DNA of 64,000 bases, taken from Diplonema papillatum (taxonomy: Eukaryota > Euglenozoa > Diplonemea > Diplonemida > Diplonemidae). Each line of letters begins with the position of its first letter. Position 1 is the stretch's first letter. A model generated the notes under the pieces. The model searched no databases. It was not told the DNA's origin and saw only the letters and a program-made list of their open reading frames with translations. Positions 18,544-29,353 of the stretch are shown here, piece after piece. Both the position numbers and the translations under genes were made by a program. The stretch is taken from assembly GCA_030068145.1 (NCBI GenBank), contig JAPJBO010000116.1, positions 186,001 to 250,000 of the forward strand, given 5' to 3'.

Positions 18544-18719
18544 GAAAAAAAAAAATATTTTTTCTTTTTTGCTGTGGGAAGGGTACAACAGGGTGCCATG
18601 GGATCTCCAGATGGTCACTGAAGTCCGAGCTTCGGCTGCGGAAACACCAAACCCCGCTCGTGGGGCCAACAACGACACGTCAGCGGAACGCCGGATTAGA
18701 AGCTCGCTGCGAATCTCTA

Positions 18720-20480
18720 ATTTGTTTTGACCCCCTGACCTATCTGTTGCTGCAGCACCACGAAAGCTGTGATGCCGGCAAATTTCACCTTGACTAAGTG
18801 AGTGTTGCATGCTAATGCAAAAACAGGGCACAAGCAAAGGGAAGGGACACTGCTGTGTTTTTGCGCCATCGATGTTGAGATTGGTGCAGTGAAGGATCGA
18901 CACCTCCTTGAGATCAACGACCTGTCGTTGTCCTTCATGGAGATGTTTCAGCAGATCATAAAAGACCGTCACCTCCAGACACCTGCCGAGTATGATGATG
19001 ATGTGGTGGTGTCGGCTAGGGCTGATAGCAGGAGTGTGTGGAGAGATGTTTCTCTTGGGATGATGCAGGCCATGGACTCCATGCAGTACCGGGAGGTTCG
19101 GTACGTTGTGAAGCAAAAGTTCCCGTAGCGAACACCTGTCAACGCCTTCGACCTGTGAAAAAGAGCCAAGCCCGCGTGAAGCCGCTGCAAATGGGTGAAA
19201 CGAAGAATTTGACAGGGCCCTCCTGGCCGATGAAAAAGGGCATCCGTTCTATCAGGAAGTGGCCAAGACCCTTCTCAAACTTGATGGGCTCCCACTTTCT
19301 GTGCAGCTGTTGCAGTAGTATGAGGGCACCAACAAGGTGATTGCCCAGCGCCGTACCGCCGACATCCCCCGGTGCACCCTTCAGAACCTGCAAGAACAAG
19401 AAAGTAGCCTGAGAAATGTGTTGGCCTTGCCGTGGGTTGCAGAGCTGAGGTATTCTCAGCATCCACTGCACGAAACTGCAGGAAGTGAGAGATGTGGTGT
19501 ATACCCGTATCGTCACGCAGCAAGCGCAAAACCAACAGCGCACTGAGCAACGCAGTGCGGGAGTTCCATCCAGAAACCCTGTTTGCGACTGGGAGCAGTC
19601 CATCGTGAAAGCGGAGGGGTCTTCTTCTTGGGGAGAGCTGGAAGGGCAATTCGCCGAGGCAACTCGAGCCGTTTTCACTGGACACCGTGCCCAGCCTCTC
19701 TGACGATCGCCGTGCTCGGTTCAAGCAGATCCACGGGGTAAAGACGAGCTTCCCCTTCGGTGTCCACAAATACAACGCTGGGGGGCAAGCGCTTGGTATT
19801 CAAGCTGCCACCGAGCGACCGCCGCCTACAGGAGGATGTCGCAAAGGCGTTCAAGTCGTGCATCGGGACGGGGAAAAGGTTCCACACCCGGGCCATGAGG
19901 ATGAAATTCGTCGAGGTCTGGAAGTCATCTGGGGTTCCGCGTACCATCCTCAAGACGATGTACATGTTCGTGACTGGAGATGTGAACCCCCTGCGCACAC
20001 CAACCGAAAGCCACCTGGCTGAACTCCTCACAACTGATTTCACCCCAGTGAGGTTGCATTCCGAAGCTCGTCAAAAGAGTCCAAACACGACGGCTACTGG
20101 GACGCCATGGGCCGCGTTCTTGAGAAGTGCGGTACTGTCGTGGACGAGAGGCGTCATGGAGAAGTTTCACGCCTCACGGTTCAGGCCCCCGCAAGCATCC
20201 GGCTTCTCATGGAAGAAGTGCAGAAGCGGCTTCCGGCCGATGCCCACGTCCCGTCCGAAACGTGGGTACGATACCAATTCTGGCCGAGTACGCCGAACAA
20301 CACGGTTGCTCCCAGGCAGTCGCAAGGCCCACGACTGGACGCCTACAACTGTCGGTGGCAGCAGCTCTACGCTGAAGGCTCACCTGGTCCCTCCGTACAA
20401 CAAAAAGCCTGAGCACATGCAGACGACAGTTATTTCCCAGTGCAAAAAGTCGCCGCAGAATCAAAGTGAGGGGCGCGTAC
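18720..20480 (+). pseudogene. Decayed gene of an unidentified transposon
   Basis: Stretches of protein-like translation appear in shifting plus-strand frames. Examples are IKDRHLQTPAEYDDDVVVSA (about 18957-19020), ADEKGHPFYQEVAKTLLKLD (about 19227-19290) and VPSETWVRYQFWP (about 20245-20290). Several frame changes and stops separate them. I do not recognise the family. The position just inside an inverted-repeat pair suggests a transposase or other transposon protein into whose flank the YR retroelement has inserted. Confidence 0.45.
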
Positions 20481-20569
20481 CCCTCCGGCCCCCCACCCCC
20501 CGACCGCTTGCCACCAAGACCCCCCCCCTCCACACAGGAACCCACAGGCCAGGTGACTTGCCAAACTAT

Positions 20570-20661
20570 TTTTTTTAAAAAAACTATGTTTTTTTGCGCG
20601 CGCGCGCGGAAAATTTTCAAGGGTCGGGGGACGCGGATCAAAAAATAAAAATAGTCTGCCC
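20570..20661 (-). repeat. Right arm of the inverted repeat pair
   Basis: It ends 'AAAAATAGTCTGCCC', the reverse complement of the left arm at 13060. Both contain 'GACGCGGATCAAAAA' and 'GCGCGCGGAAAATTTT' in that strand sense. No flanking target duplication is visible. Confidence 0.55.
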
Positions 20662-21780
20662 TAAGTAGTAGTATGTGTCCTCCTAATTCAGGAACAAGTC
20701 AGGGAGAAGAACGGAGCAATCTTGAGGTTCACACTTCAACCCTCCGCCTCTATAGACTTGCACAGGGTGGTTCCAACACCCACCCATCCCCTTTAGTTTT
20801 TTCCCGTAAATGCCAGGCTCCCTTGCAGTATCTGAACTGTGTCTTGGAGCTACATCAACTTACTGTTCTTCGTTTTTCGGCTTCCAAAAACAAAAGATGA
20901 AACTTCGATGGTTTGCGCTGATTAGCATCTCCAGAGAGAGAGTGGGTTGCTATATCGGTGGGTTCCAGGCTTAGAACCATACACCAGGAGAGCCGACACG
21001 AATGGCCGGACATGGTGCTACGATCTGTGCATGCAAATGAAACTGCAAGTGGGAACTGGATTCTTTGCATTCTGAATCCTGTGTCATCTTCATTGAGATC
21101 GTTTTTCATTCTTGGGATGTTGACATACTCACCTGCATGCTTTGAGTCACCGACTATCTGCCCACCAATGTTGAGCCCTTTCTTGCTCTAAGAGGACCGC
21201 TTACTACAAGAAACAGTCTAGAGAACCCATTTATCAACGGTCACACGGAGACCTTTACGGCGAACTTTAACTCTAAAAAGAAAGGAAAGGCAGGGACCGG
21301 GAAGGACGCGAATCGACCGCGCGAGACGATGGTTCGAATGAGTGCAAACGCCTGAAGCACGGCACGGTACGATCGAAGGGGTAGTCACCTAGTGACATGT
21401 ACAAGCCACCGCTACAGATGTTCTGCCTCCTTTCTCTGTGGCAGGCTGGTAAAGAAAGAAACTCAAAATACCGTCACTAAAAGGCATGCGAATTCGCTGA
21501 AACTAGGTACTGTTGTCGACACCGAAAAGCAAAAAGTGTTGTTGCCCTGGCTGGCCTTGCTGGGGGGCAAATCAGAAACGAGGCGCTAAGGCAAAAATGC
21601 TCCTGGATCGGGGAGTCGCTTCGCCAGGTGAACTTTTACGTTCGAATGAAAATGAGCGCATACGATGCAAAGATCGCTTGGTGAAGAAAGCGCAGTCGCC
21701 ATCCACCTGGATGAAAAAAGGGCCTTGGTAGACGGAACCGGATACAATGTCAAAAATGACTTTGCAGAGGAAGAGCTATA
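20662..21780. other. No gene seen; one reversed family B repeat
   Basis: At about 21205-21290 a family B copy lies in the opposite orientation ('GGTCACACGGAGACC', then 'GAACTTTAACTCTAAAAA'). It is followed by a plus-strand acceptor-like GGAAAGGCAG. A short open stretch after it is too short to call. The rest is unassigned. Confidence 0.5.
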
Positions 21781-22655
21781 AAAGCCATATTCACCATTTC
21801 CGACAGAGCTGGGGAAGAGGCCAGGCAGGAGTTTGGCGTCTGGAAGCTCAATGGGGAGTATCAAAAAATTACCGACCTTCACCCCTACTTGGAGCCACTC
21901 GCCTTTCCCCTAATCCACTTACGTAACACCCGCATCGGTTGGGCATTTCTGCGTTGGCCTATGGAAGGTACCACATGTACTCCAGGTTGGCCGGTCCTGG
22001 GCCGTCCCTTGTTGGAAGAAGGCTTTCGGAGTATTTCATTCTCCAGAATGCCACCCCGGGCTATCACCCAGAGGCTTCAGTTTCAAAGCCTGAAACTGAA
22101 CAAGAAATACGGAGGACAGCAGATGAGATTCGGGAGATGGCAAACAACCCGGACACCTTGAAAAGTCACAAGGTGGCCCGCCTGGCCGGGGAGTACGAAA
22201 GGGGCAACATGTGAGGGCTAGAATGGGGTGTCCAGACTATTTTTACACTGTGACAGCCGACCCGGATGGGAAGACATCCAAAAGCACCTCCGCAGGGGGG
22301 AAACCGCAAAGAACCGAGCAGACCTGGTCCACCGGGTTTTCAACTCAAAAATGGATGCAATCAAAAAAGAAATTCGAAACGGGGCCAGAAGAGGGGCCTA
22401 CCCCACTTCCATATGCTGGTATGGGTTGAAGAAAAAGACAAGCCCTAGAACACCGGCATACTTGATCAGATTGTGAACGCCCAGCTTCCAGACCCAGAAC
22501 TCCAGGCAGACCTCTATGAGGCGGTTTCCGAACACTGCAAGCACGTTCGGTGCGAAGACATCCGAAATTCTGTACTGCAGAGTAAAGGGAAAGGATGGGC
22601 ACCCAAGGTGCAGAAGTCCGATCCGCCGAATAGGGGGGTCCCCTTAAAGGTCTAG
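21780..22655 (+). pseudogene. Decayed Helitron Rep/helicase N-terminal region
   Basis: Fragments in at least three plus-strand frames read, in order, as the Helitron-like N-terminal domain. ITDLHPYLEPLAFPLIH lies near 21875, YHMYSRLAGPGPSLVGRRLS near 21980, then a DYFYTVTADP strand near 22230 and RADLVHRVFNSKMDAIKKEI near 22320. LPHFHMLVW near 22410 contains the two-His rolling-circle motif, and IVNAQLPDPELQADLYEAV follows near 22470. Single-base shifts separate these pieces, so it is a fossil. No Tyr-containing Rep motif, helicase domain or Helitron ends were found. Confidence 0.75.
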
Positions 22656-22660
22656 TTCTA

Positions 22661-24004
22661 CGTCTGGAACCCAGCTCTTCCGATATGCTACGATTGGGAA
22701 GGGTTTAAACATTTTTCTTCGAGGAGTGTAGTCTTGGGCCCCCCACGTTCTACAATTTACAATACAGTTTTTCCCTGTTTCTGGCCTTCGTCCTTCCCCA
22801 AGTGGGAAGGCTTCTGGGAGGACTGACGACGCGGGAGTTACATAAGGTGTCTGAATGACGATACCGTCGCAGCGCATGAAATAACAATACATATGCGTAG
22901 TTTTGGTAGAATGTTAGGCTAATCTCCTCCCAAACACGCTGCCGCCGCGTTCTCTTTCGAGTTTAAAAACCTTATTGGTATTACTAATACTCTCCTCCTC
23001 GCCCGTCTCGCTGCTCCGTACTCGCTGCTCTCGTCCTTGCTGCTGCGTGATGCCAGATTGATGGTGCGTAACAAACGTAGAAAGGTCATGCAGAGATTCT
23101 TGTGTATGCCACGAACTTCTTCGTGACGCCTCAGGACACTGGACTTGAAGAAAAAAATTGGGCAAGGGTGGGTGGGCGAGGGGTAAAATTACGGTGTTTT
23201 TCTCGGGACGACAGGGTAACAACCTCTATACAAGTGTTCGTTCTCGTCGGAATACCTTTGTTAATCTTCTAAGATCTTCGATCTTAGCAAGAGCGTGAGC
23301 GGTTGTGTGATGGAGCGAGAGGCCCTGTTTCACAGTATATCATTAGTCGGTTAATATTAATCTTCTAAGACTAGCGTCTTATACGACAAGACAACCTTTG
23401 TTGAACGCTCACGCCCGCCACTAAACCCAGATTTACCTGTGCTTCGTGTGGGTTACAGCACATTTGCCTCCTTTGATCTATCGCAACTGGCAGTCTCCTC
23501 AAGCATTTCCTACAAAGCAGGTGCTTATACAAAAAAAAACCAGCCATACCCGTAAATCCAGCCGACGGGTCCGACGTGCTTGCTGCCTTGCCAGAGAGGA
23601 GGCGCCACGCTGAGGGTGAATCGAAACGCAAGTGATCCGAGGGTGATCACAGGATGCTCTTCATCGGGTCGCTCGCGCTTTTCCGCATGTCTTGAATCTG
23701 TGCGCAAGGTGGTCGTTGTTATTGGTGCTGGTTTTGAGGGAATAGGGAAAGGCAAGAACTTTGCGGTGGTCCGTCGGAATGGCAGTTTGTGCTACTCCCG
23801 TTCTTTTACACTCGTTCTTTTCTCTACTCACTACTGTACATCCCCTTTCACTCTTTCGGGGCAGCAGGGCACCTTGTCCAGGTGGGCAGCGTCACCTCCC
23901 CGATGCGAGCTGATTGCCGGTTGGATGCGGGCAACTGCGCCTTTGTACCACCGACACCCTCTGGGTGCTTCCAAGTTACGCGCAATCGGGGGTTTGCAGC
24001 ATGA
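22661..24004. other. No gene seen; minor dispersed repeats
   Basis: A short repeat at 22917-22975 ('GCTAATCTCCTCCCAAA', 'GCGTTCTCTTTCGAG') recurs at 51393-51440 and 53155-53210. A second at 23045-23130 ('GATTGATGGTGCGTAACAAA') recurs at 24458-24530. No exon is supported. The last coding residues of hslU (about 15) must lie somewhere beyond 25183 but were not located. Confidence 0.5.
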
Positions 24005-24330
24005 TGATCACGCAGCCCGTTCAACTTCTCACGAGGCGCGGAGAACCTTTTCTGGGGAAATTCTGCGAATGCGAAGAAACCTGCGATCAACCATGTTCAA
24101 CTTCTCACGAGGCGTGGTGAACCTTTTCTGGGGAAGCTCTGCGAATGCGAAGAAACCTGCCTTCAACCCCGTTCAACTTTTCACGGACGGAGGGGGATGG
24201 GGAGGTTTCTTCGCATTCGCAGAATTTCCCCAGAAAAGGTTCTCCGCGCCTCGTGAGAAGTTGAACGGGGTTGAACGCAGGTTTCTTCGCGTTCGCAGAA
24301 TTTCTCCAGAAAAGGTTCTCCGCGCCTAAG
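24005..24330. repeat. Inverted array of 80-bp repeats (hairpin)
   Basis: Two direct copies of a unit holding 'GTTCAACTTCTCACGAGGCG' and 'CTGCGAATGCGAAGAAACC' are followed, after a GGGGGATGGGG spacer, by two inverted copies. The whole could fold into a long hairpin. No coding function is suggested. Confidence 0.7.
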
Positions 24331-24342
24331 CAGCCCCCATCC

Positions 24343-24457
24343 CCCTCCGTCCGAGTTGGCGCTGCAGCGGGCGCCCTGGCCGGCGGTTGAGCTCGTCTCG
24401 CGGGGGATCGTCTCCTTGTAACGCTGCGGGCCCTCTCCTTTCTCACGACTGCGCGCA
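24343..24457 (-). mobile_element. LINE ORF2 fragment
   Basis: This stretch matches 5590-5700 of the full-length LINE ('GAGCTCGTCTCGCGGGGGAT', 'GCTGCGGGCCCTCT'), i.e. the Arg/Pro-rich end of ORF2, with several differences. It is a scrap of a related element. Confidence 0.7.
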
Positions 24458-24729
24458 GATTGATGGTGCGTAACAAACGTAGAAAGGTCATGCAAAGATT
24501 CTCGTGTAGTATGCATCATTGAACTTCTTCTGAGCGGCACAAATTTTCACCTGCCCGCAACGGCGGCTGGCAGAACAGGCCCGCACCACGTGGGCGGGGG
24601 AAGGTTTGGTGGGGAACATTTGGTGGTCCATGACCTTCGCCAAGCGAGTTGCTCAGCAGATCCTACATCCAACTTCGGTTGCCTCATCAAAAGCGGTCGG
24701 CTCATGGGAGTAAACGCGCTTGCCGAGAA

Positions 24730-24789
<60 letters not shown>

Positions 24790-24945
24790 ACCTGACCTCA
24801 GCGTTGGCACTGGGCAGAAGTCACATTCCACTCGCCACCGCTGTGATAAAGCAAAATTATACGACCCCTTTTCTTTGTGCGCACTTCAATTGCTTCAACC
24901 CGTTTTCTTCATCTGATTGTGCCTCACTATCATTTTGAGGCAAGC

Positions 24946-25160
24946 GCAACGTGATCATTGAGAAGGTGTTTCCACCGCATGTTGAGGTGTCTCCATCAAT
25001 GAGAAGGTTCTTCCACCGCATTCTGAGGTTTCCCCGTCATTGAGAAGTTTCTCCCGCCGCATTTTGAGGTGATCACTGAGAAGGTGTTTCCACCGCATTT
25101 TGAGGTGATCACTGAGAAGGTGTTTCCACCGTAATTGGAGGTGTCCCCATCATTGAGAAG
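24946..25160. repeat. Degenerate tandem repeat, unit about 45-50 bp
   Basis: Five imperfect units carry 'TTGAGAAGGTGTTTCCACCG' and 'TTTTGAGGTG'. They end about 20 bases from the donor side of hslU exon 4. Confidence 0.65.
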
Positions 25161-25182
25161 ACAAAGGAGGGAACGAACATAC

Positions 25183-25236
25183 CTTTGCGTTCACGTAGTC
25201 GACGTCGATGGTGACAACCTTGTCCTGGTAGTCTTC
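25183..25236 (-). CDS. hslU: hslU exon 4: C-terminal segment of the HslU ATPase
   Basis: A perfect acceptor TTTTCCACAG and donor AAG|GTATGT enclose exactly 18 codons, EDYQDKVVTIDVDYVNAK. They match the HslU C-terminal segment that precedes the final DLSRYIL-like tail (E. coli has an equivalent NITIDADYV stretch). The phase is 0 on both sides and joins exon 3 in frame. The remaining exon (about 15 codons plus stop) was not found downstream. The downstream repeat array reaches almost to the donor and the 65-bp array to within 50 bases of the acceptor. Confidence 0.85.
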
Positions 25237-25285
25237 CTGTGGAAAAGGGTTCGCGGGTGAATGATAGCCGCCGCAATTGGGGTAC

Positions 25286-26000
25286 GTGATAATGATGATG
25301 GTGCCCCCAAGCACCCCGTATTGCGCAGCTCCTGATTCAAACACGGTCACGTGATAATGATGATGGTACCCCCAAGCACCCCGTATTGCGCAGCTCCTGA
25401 TTCAAACACGGTCACGTGATAATGATGATGGTACCCCCAAGCACCCCGTATTGCGCAGCTCCTGATTCAAACACGGTCACGTGATAATGATGATGGTACC
25501 CCCAAGCACCCCGTATTGCGCAGCTCCTGATTCAAACACGGTCACGTGATAATGATGATGGTACCCCCAAGCACCCCGTATTGCGCAGCTCCTGATTCAA
25601 ACACGGTCACGTGATAATGATGATGGTACCCCCAAGCACCCCGTATTGCGCAGCTCCTGATTCAAACACGGTCACGTGATAATGATGATGGTACCCCCAA
25701 GCACCCCGTATTGCGCAGCTCCTGATTCAAACACGGTCACGTGATAATGATGATGGTACCCCCAAGCACCCCGTATTGCGCAGCTCCTGATTCAAACACG
25801 GTCACGTGATAATGATGATGGTACCCCCAAGCACCCCGTATTGCGCAGCTCCTGATTCAAACACGGTCACGTGATAATGATGATGGTACCCCCAAGCATC
25901 CCGTATTGCGCAGCTCCTGATTCAAACACGGTCACGTGATAATGATGATGGTACCCCCAAGCACCCCGTATTGCGCAGCTCCTGATTCAAACACGGTCAT
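25286..26000. repeat. Tandem array, 11 units of 65 bp
   Basis: Eleven near-identical units start at 25286, 25351, 25416 and so on to 25936. Each holds 'GTGATAATGATGATGG' and 'GCACCCCGTATTGCG'. The array lies in hslU intron 3, starting 50 bases from exon 4. The last unit runs directly into a methyltransferase gene fragment. Confidence 0.9.
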
Positions 26001-26021
26001 GAAGGAAACCAAGAATCCCGA

Positions 26022-26239
26022 GCGGAAGGTGGACGTCATCGAGCGTGACATTGAGAACCGGAAGGAGTCAGTCACCATGCACCGCCTCTGGATTCAGGCA
26101 AAGTTCGTGCGTACCGACGCCAGCGCCGAGGAAGCTTCGTGACGACATGATCTACCGTTGACCGTGAACACCATATTCATGTTACCATGATCGAAAAGAC
26201 ACTAGTTCGAGCGAAAAAGGACATTCGTAACTCGCAATC
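26022..26239 (+). pseudogene. Transposed 3' fragment of the tRNA methyltransferase gene
   Basis: This plus-strand segment encodes the last 40 or so residues of the methyltransferase (RKVDVIERDIENRKES ... DASAEEAS, stop). It then matches the spacer of the 394-bp units at 39.4-40.6 kb ('CGATCGAAAAGACACTAGTT' type sequence). It is therefore a copied array unit inserted in opposite orientation in hslU intron 3. It has no catalytic part. Upstream open codons come from the 65-bp array. Confidence 0.85.
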
Positions 26240-26650
26240 GGAAAGGCTGGTGAAGCAAGGGGGAAAGTCTTAGCTCAGTGTTGAGCCTCTCGTCCGTTGT
26301 TTTGGACCTTTGGGGGACGCGCAGCCTTGCACAAAACCCAGCAAGAACCAGGCCCAGCACATAGCCGGCAAACCTTGAATCTGAGCACACCATCTGCTTG
26401 GCATGCAAGTTTGATGCTGCCATCGGAAAGGCTGGTGAAGCAAGGGGGAAACTCTTAGCTCAGTGTTGAGCCTCTCCTCCGTTGTTTTGGACCTTTCGGC
26501 CTTGCACACAACCCGGCAAGAACCAGGCCCACGGCAAACCTTGAATCTGATCACACCGTCTGCTTGTCATGCAAGTTTGATGCCATCGGAAAGGCTGGTG
26601 AAGCAAGGGGGGAACTCTTAGCTCAACGTGCAGCCTCTCATGCAGAATAA
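26236..26650. repeat. Tandem repeat, unit about 180 bp, 2.5 copies
   Basis: Units begin 'ATCGGAAAGGCTGGTGAAGC' at about 26237, 26424 and 26583. Each includes family G ('GGGGGAAACTCTTAGCTCA') and 'CCTTGAATCTGA'. The array lies inside hslU intron 3. Confidence 0.75.
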
Positions 26651-26884
26651 GCGTTCCAAACCCCCGATTGACGTTACCTGGAAGCTGGCGGCGGTACGCT
26701 TATCCAACCGGCAATCATCTCGCATCGGGGAGGTGACGCTACGCACCTGGACGAGGTGTCCTGCTGCCCTTGGGGGGTAAATCTTAATTTAATGTTTAGG
26801 CCGTGACACTGCCTCTCATTGCATGTTTGATGCTTGCATTAAGTCTTCTTCGAGGAAAGTGCAGAAGAAAGAAGAGAAAGAAAA

Positions 26885-27160
26885 AGGCCGCGCCGGGTCC
26901 AGGAACGTGACGGTCAACCACAGCTTGCAAAGCTTGAGTCGGAGGCAGCACAGTGCCACAACCCCATCCGCTCTGCCCTGTGGCTGACCGTCTCGACGAG
27001 CTTGTGTTCAGCGCAAGCTCCAAGCCTCAAGGTGCGCTACGCCTTGATGCTTTAGTTTGGGAAATCGGTAGCCACTTGACCCATAGTCCCGTGGCTCTGC
27101 AGTACCGCCGGACACATGAGTGCGCTTGGCTCCCGTGGCTCCCGTGTGACAGGCTTTCTG
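26885..27160 (-). repeat. Dispersed repeat family A, copy 3
   Basis: A reverse-orientation copy with 'GTGGCTGACCGTCTCGACGA' and 'GGAAATCGGTAGCCACTTGA'. It is interrupted at its far end by the MITE at 27164. Confidence 0.7.
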
Positions 27161-27163
27161 GTA

Positions 27164-27320
27164 AAGGGGGGGTCGAATAATATCACCTGTGTTATTATTC
27201 GATTTGTCGAATAATAATAAAAGTTCCAGGTAGCCGAACAGTAGCAGGATCAAATAGTGGTAGTGTTTTTTAGACAACCAGACGTGTGTCAAATAACTGT
27301 TATTATTCGACCCGCCCCTT
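27164..27320. mobile_element. Tc1/mariner-type MITE with TA duplication
   Basis: A 157-base element with inverted ends 'AAGGGGGGGTCGAATAATA' (left) and 'TTATTATTCGACCCG...CCCTT' (right), flanked by TA on both sides. The related copy of the host repeat at 30280 reads 'CTGGTACCTAGG' with a single TA, i.e. the empty site. It has no coding capacity. Confidence 0.75.
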
Positions 27321-28423
27321 TACCTAGGAACGTGTAGTAGTAGTAGTAGTATGTGTCGTCTGCCGAAGCAGCTGGAGACAGCAGGCGCAGGGGGCAGGTC
27401 TTGCATTACTTTTCTCTTCTTCATGGAGACCCGCCCCCGGCATCCCGACTGTCCAATCACTGTCGAGAAAGGTTTGCGCCTATTGTGATGAAATGGTTGA
27501 CCAGGCCCCCGCACGAAGCCTTATGCACAACACGGCTACAACACGAGGATGCAGCCCTGCTTAGGTGTGCACTCAGCCATCAGGCCATTGGCTGCTAAGC
27601 ACCCCCCGGCCGGTTGATTTGCCACTTTTGTGGCCCTCTCTTTTGCCGGGCGGTGCTGTCAGCACTTGTTCCGCGTCGCATCAAGTACATGATGCGACGG
27701 TTGGGGGATCGGCGACTGCGACTCAATGAAGGTGCGGTCAACAGTGTCGCCCGTGAAGGCCCCCCCATGACACCCTAGGAACGTGTAAAAATAGAAAGGG
27801 AAAAAGGCGAGGGGAAGTCCCAATCGACGTCGGTGAGGTCCATGTCCTCACGTGACGGTACAGCCGGCATATTATTAGCGTTATTTGTGGATTAGAAGGT
27901 CGGTGTTTTAAAGTCTCCGGTTGACCGTAGAGGCTTGAGTATGGAGGGGGGCTGAGAAAAGTAAGAGGGTGCTGCTCGTTTCGGGTGGAGTGTCACTCCG
28001 TTGTGAAACCTTGTGAAGTCCCCTAACGCGTTCAGAGGGTGTTTGGGATTGGGTAGGGTGTGGTCGTTCTGCTACGGCGTGAAAAGCCAGGAAGTTTCGA
28101 CGCTAATCTTCGACTGTTGATTATGTTCACGGGTTGCGTGCTCGTCTTTTTGTCGTATTTTTGTTTGTGCGTATGTGCCATCACCTGTATGGTAATTTCC
28201 ACAGTACGCTGTCAACCGTCACTTTTTGATGATGACAACCGCGGTTGTTGCCATTAAAAAAGACAGGCGCTTCGTTTTGTTTGTGTGTGCCGGTTGATCG
28301 TTTTCCCACCCTGTGTATAAGGAATTCTGATCAACCACCAAAACACGCTGCCTACGTCTTTTTAGCCTGTACAATACATTGAAGGGCAACCCACAAGATT
28401 GTTAGTACTAAAAAACGCCACAC
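27321..28423. other. hslU intron 3, upstream part; no gene seen
   Basis: It contains a GTA microsatellite (27334), a perfect small hairpin 'GTCGCATCAAGTACATGATG' near 27678, a family B relic near 27880-27945, and repeat family E (28265-28412) shared with 52975-53110. Family E ends about 11 bases from the donor of exon 3. Confidence 0.55.
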
Positions 28424-29077
28424 CGCAGCGAAGGAGATGTCTTCCACGATCTTCTCGACGACGGTGACGAGCCTTCGGGCGCCGATGTTCTGCATTTCGG
28501 AGTTGAGCTGTTTGGTGAGCTTCGCAATCTCGCGGATGGCCTCGTCGGTGAAGGCGAGGGACACCCCCTCCGTCCTCAACAGCTCCACATTTTGCCGGAT
28601 GATGTTGTAAATCGGTTCGGTTAGTATCCGGTAGAAATCGTGCTCGGTCAGGTTCTTCAGCTCGACTCGGACGGGCAGCCGGCCCTGCAACTCCGCGATC
28701 ATGTCCGACACGCTGGCGACGTGGAACGCTCCGCTGCAGATGAACATGATGTTGTCCGTCCTGATGTTGACGCCGTCCTTCAACGTGACGACCGAGCCTT
28801 CAATCAAAGGGAGAAGGTCCTGTTGCACACCCTCCGCGCTGGCATCGGAGCTCTTGTTCGCGCGCGGCGTCACGACTTTGTCGATTTCGTCGATGAAAAC
28901 GACGCCGTGGCTCTCGGTCAGGTGCTGCGCATCGCGCGCAATCAATTTGCTGTCCATCATCTTCTCGAGCTCGTCGCTCTCGATCAGCGGCAGGGCCTCC
29001 TTCACCGTCTTGCGCATCTTCTTCGTCTTCCCTTTGTCGTCCGTCGGCTTGAAGTCCATCGAGAAGATGAATACGCT
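28424..29077 (-). CDS. hslU: hslU exon 3: Walker B, arginine finger and sensor region
   Basis: A 654-base exon (218 codons, phase 0 both sides; acceptor CGACGCAG, donor GCG|GTGTGG). It encodes residues about 233-450 of HslU: Walker B GVVFIDEIDK near 290-299, MFICSGAFHVASVSDMI, the ELQGRLPVRVEL segment with the conserved Arg, ILTEP, and the sensor-2 box IGARRL near the end. All AAA+ landmarks of bacterial HslU are present in order. The open frame runs on past the donor for about 24 unrelated codons, which supports the splice call. Confidence 0.93.
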
Positions 29078-29085
29078 CTGCGTCG

Positions 29086-29245
29086 GTTTTTTAAGAATTA
29101 AAGTTCGTTTGAAATTCCGGGGGTTTAGGGTCTCCGTGTGACCGTTCATGAATGGGTTCTCTTAGAGCAAGAAAGGGCTATATGGTTACGGGTTGTATAT
29201 TTGGTGCACGGGTTATGGCTAGCCATCTGGGCTAGTTTCTGTCTG
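29086..29245 (+). repeat. Dispersed repeat family B filling hslU intron 2
   Basis: The intron between exons 2 and 3 is only 276 bases (29078-29353), and about 160 of them are this repeat, near-identical to 12224-12360. Its 'TTTTTTAAGAATTAAAGTTC' end lies about 10 bases upstream of the exon 3 acceptor on the minus strand. Confidence 0.8.
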
Positions 29246-29353
29246 GGCTTGGACTGTGCAGTCCTTCTAGATTCTTTTCACAGGTCCGTTCATGCACACC
29301 CATGAAAAATCTTGTATAGGAAAGGAACGCGGGGTGTGAGTGTTAAAGCGTAC

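Noticed and set aside
25286-26000. Possible CRISPR array
   Set aside because: The 65-bp units are contiguous with no spacers, and the setting is an intron of a eukaryotic gene.
28060-28257. 65-codon plus-strand ORF with a hydrophobic stretch
   Set aside because: It lies in hslU intron 3 with no splice context, and its Cys/Leu/Phe-rich middle is likely chance.
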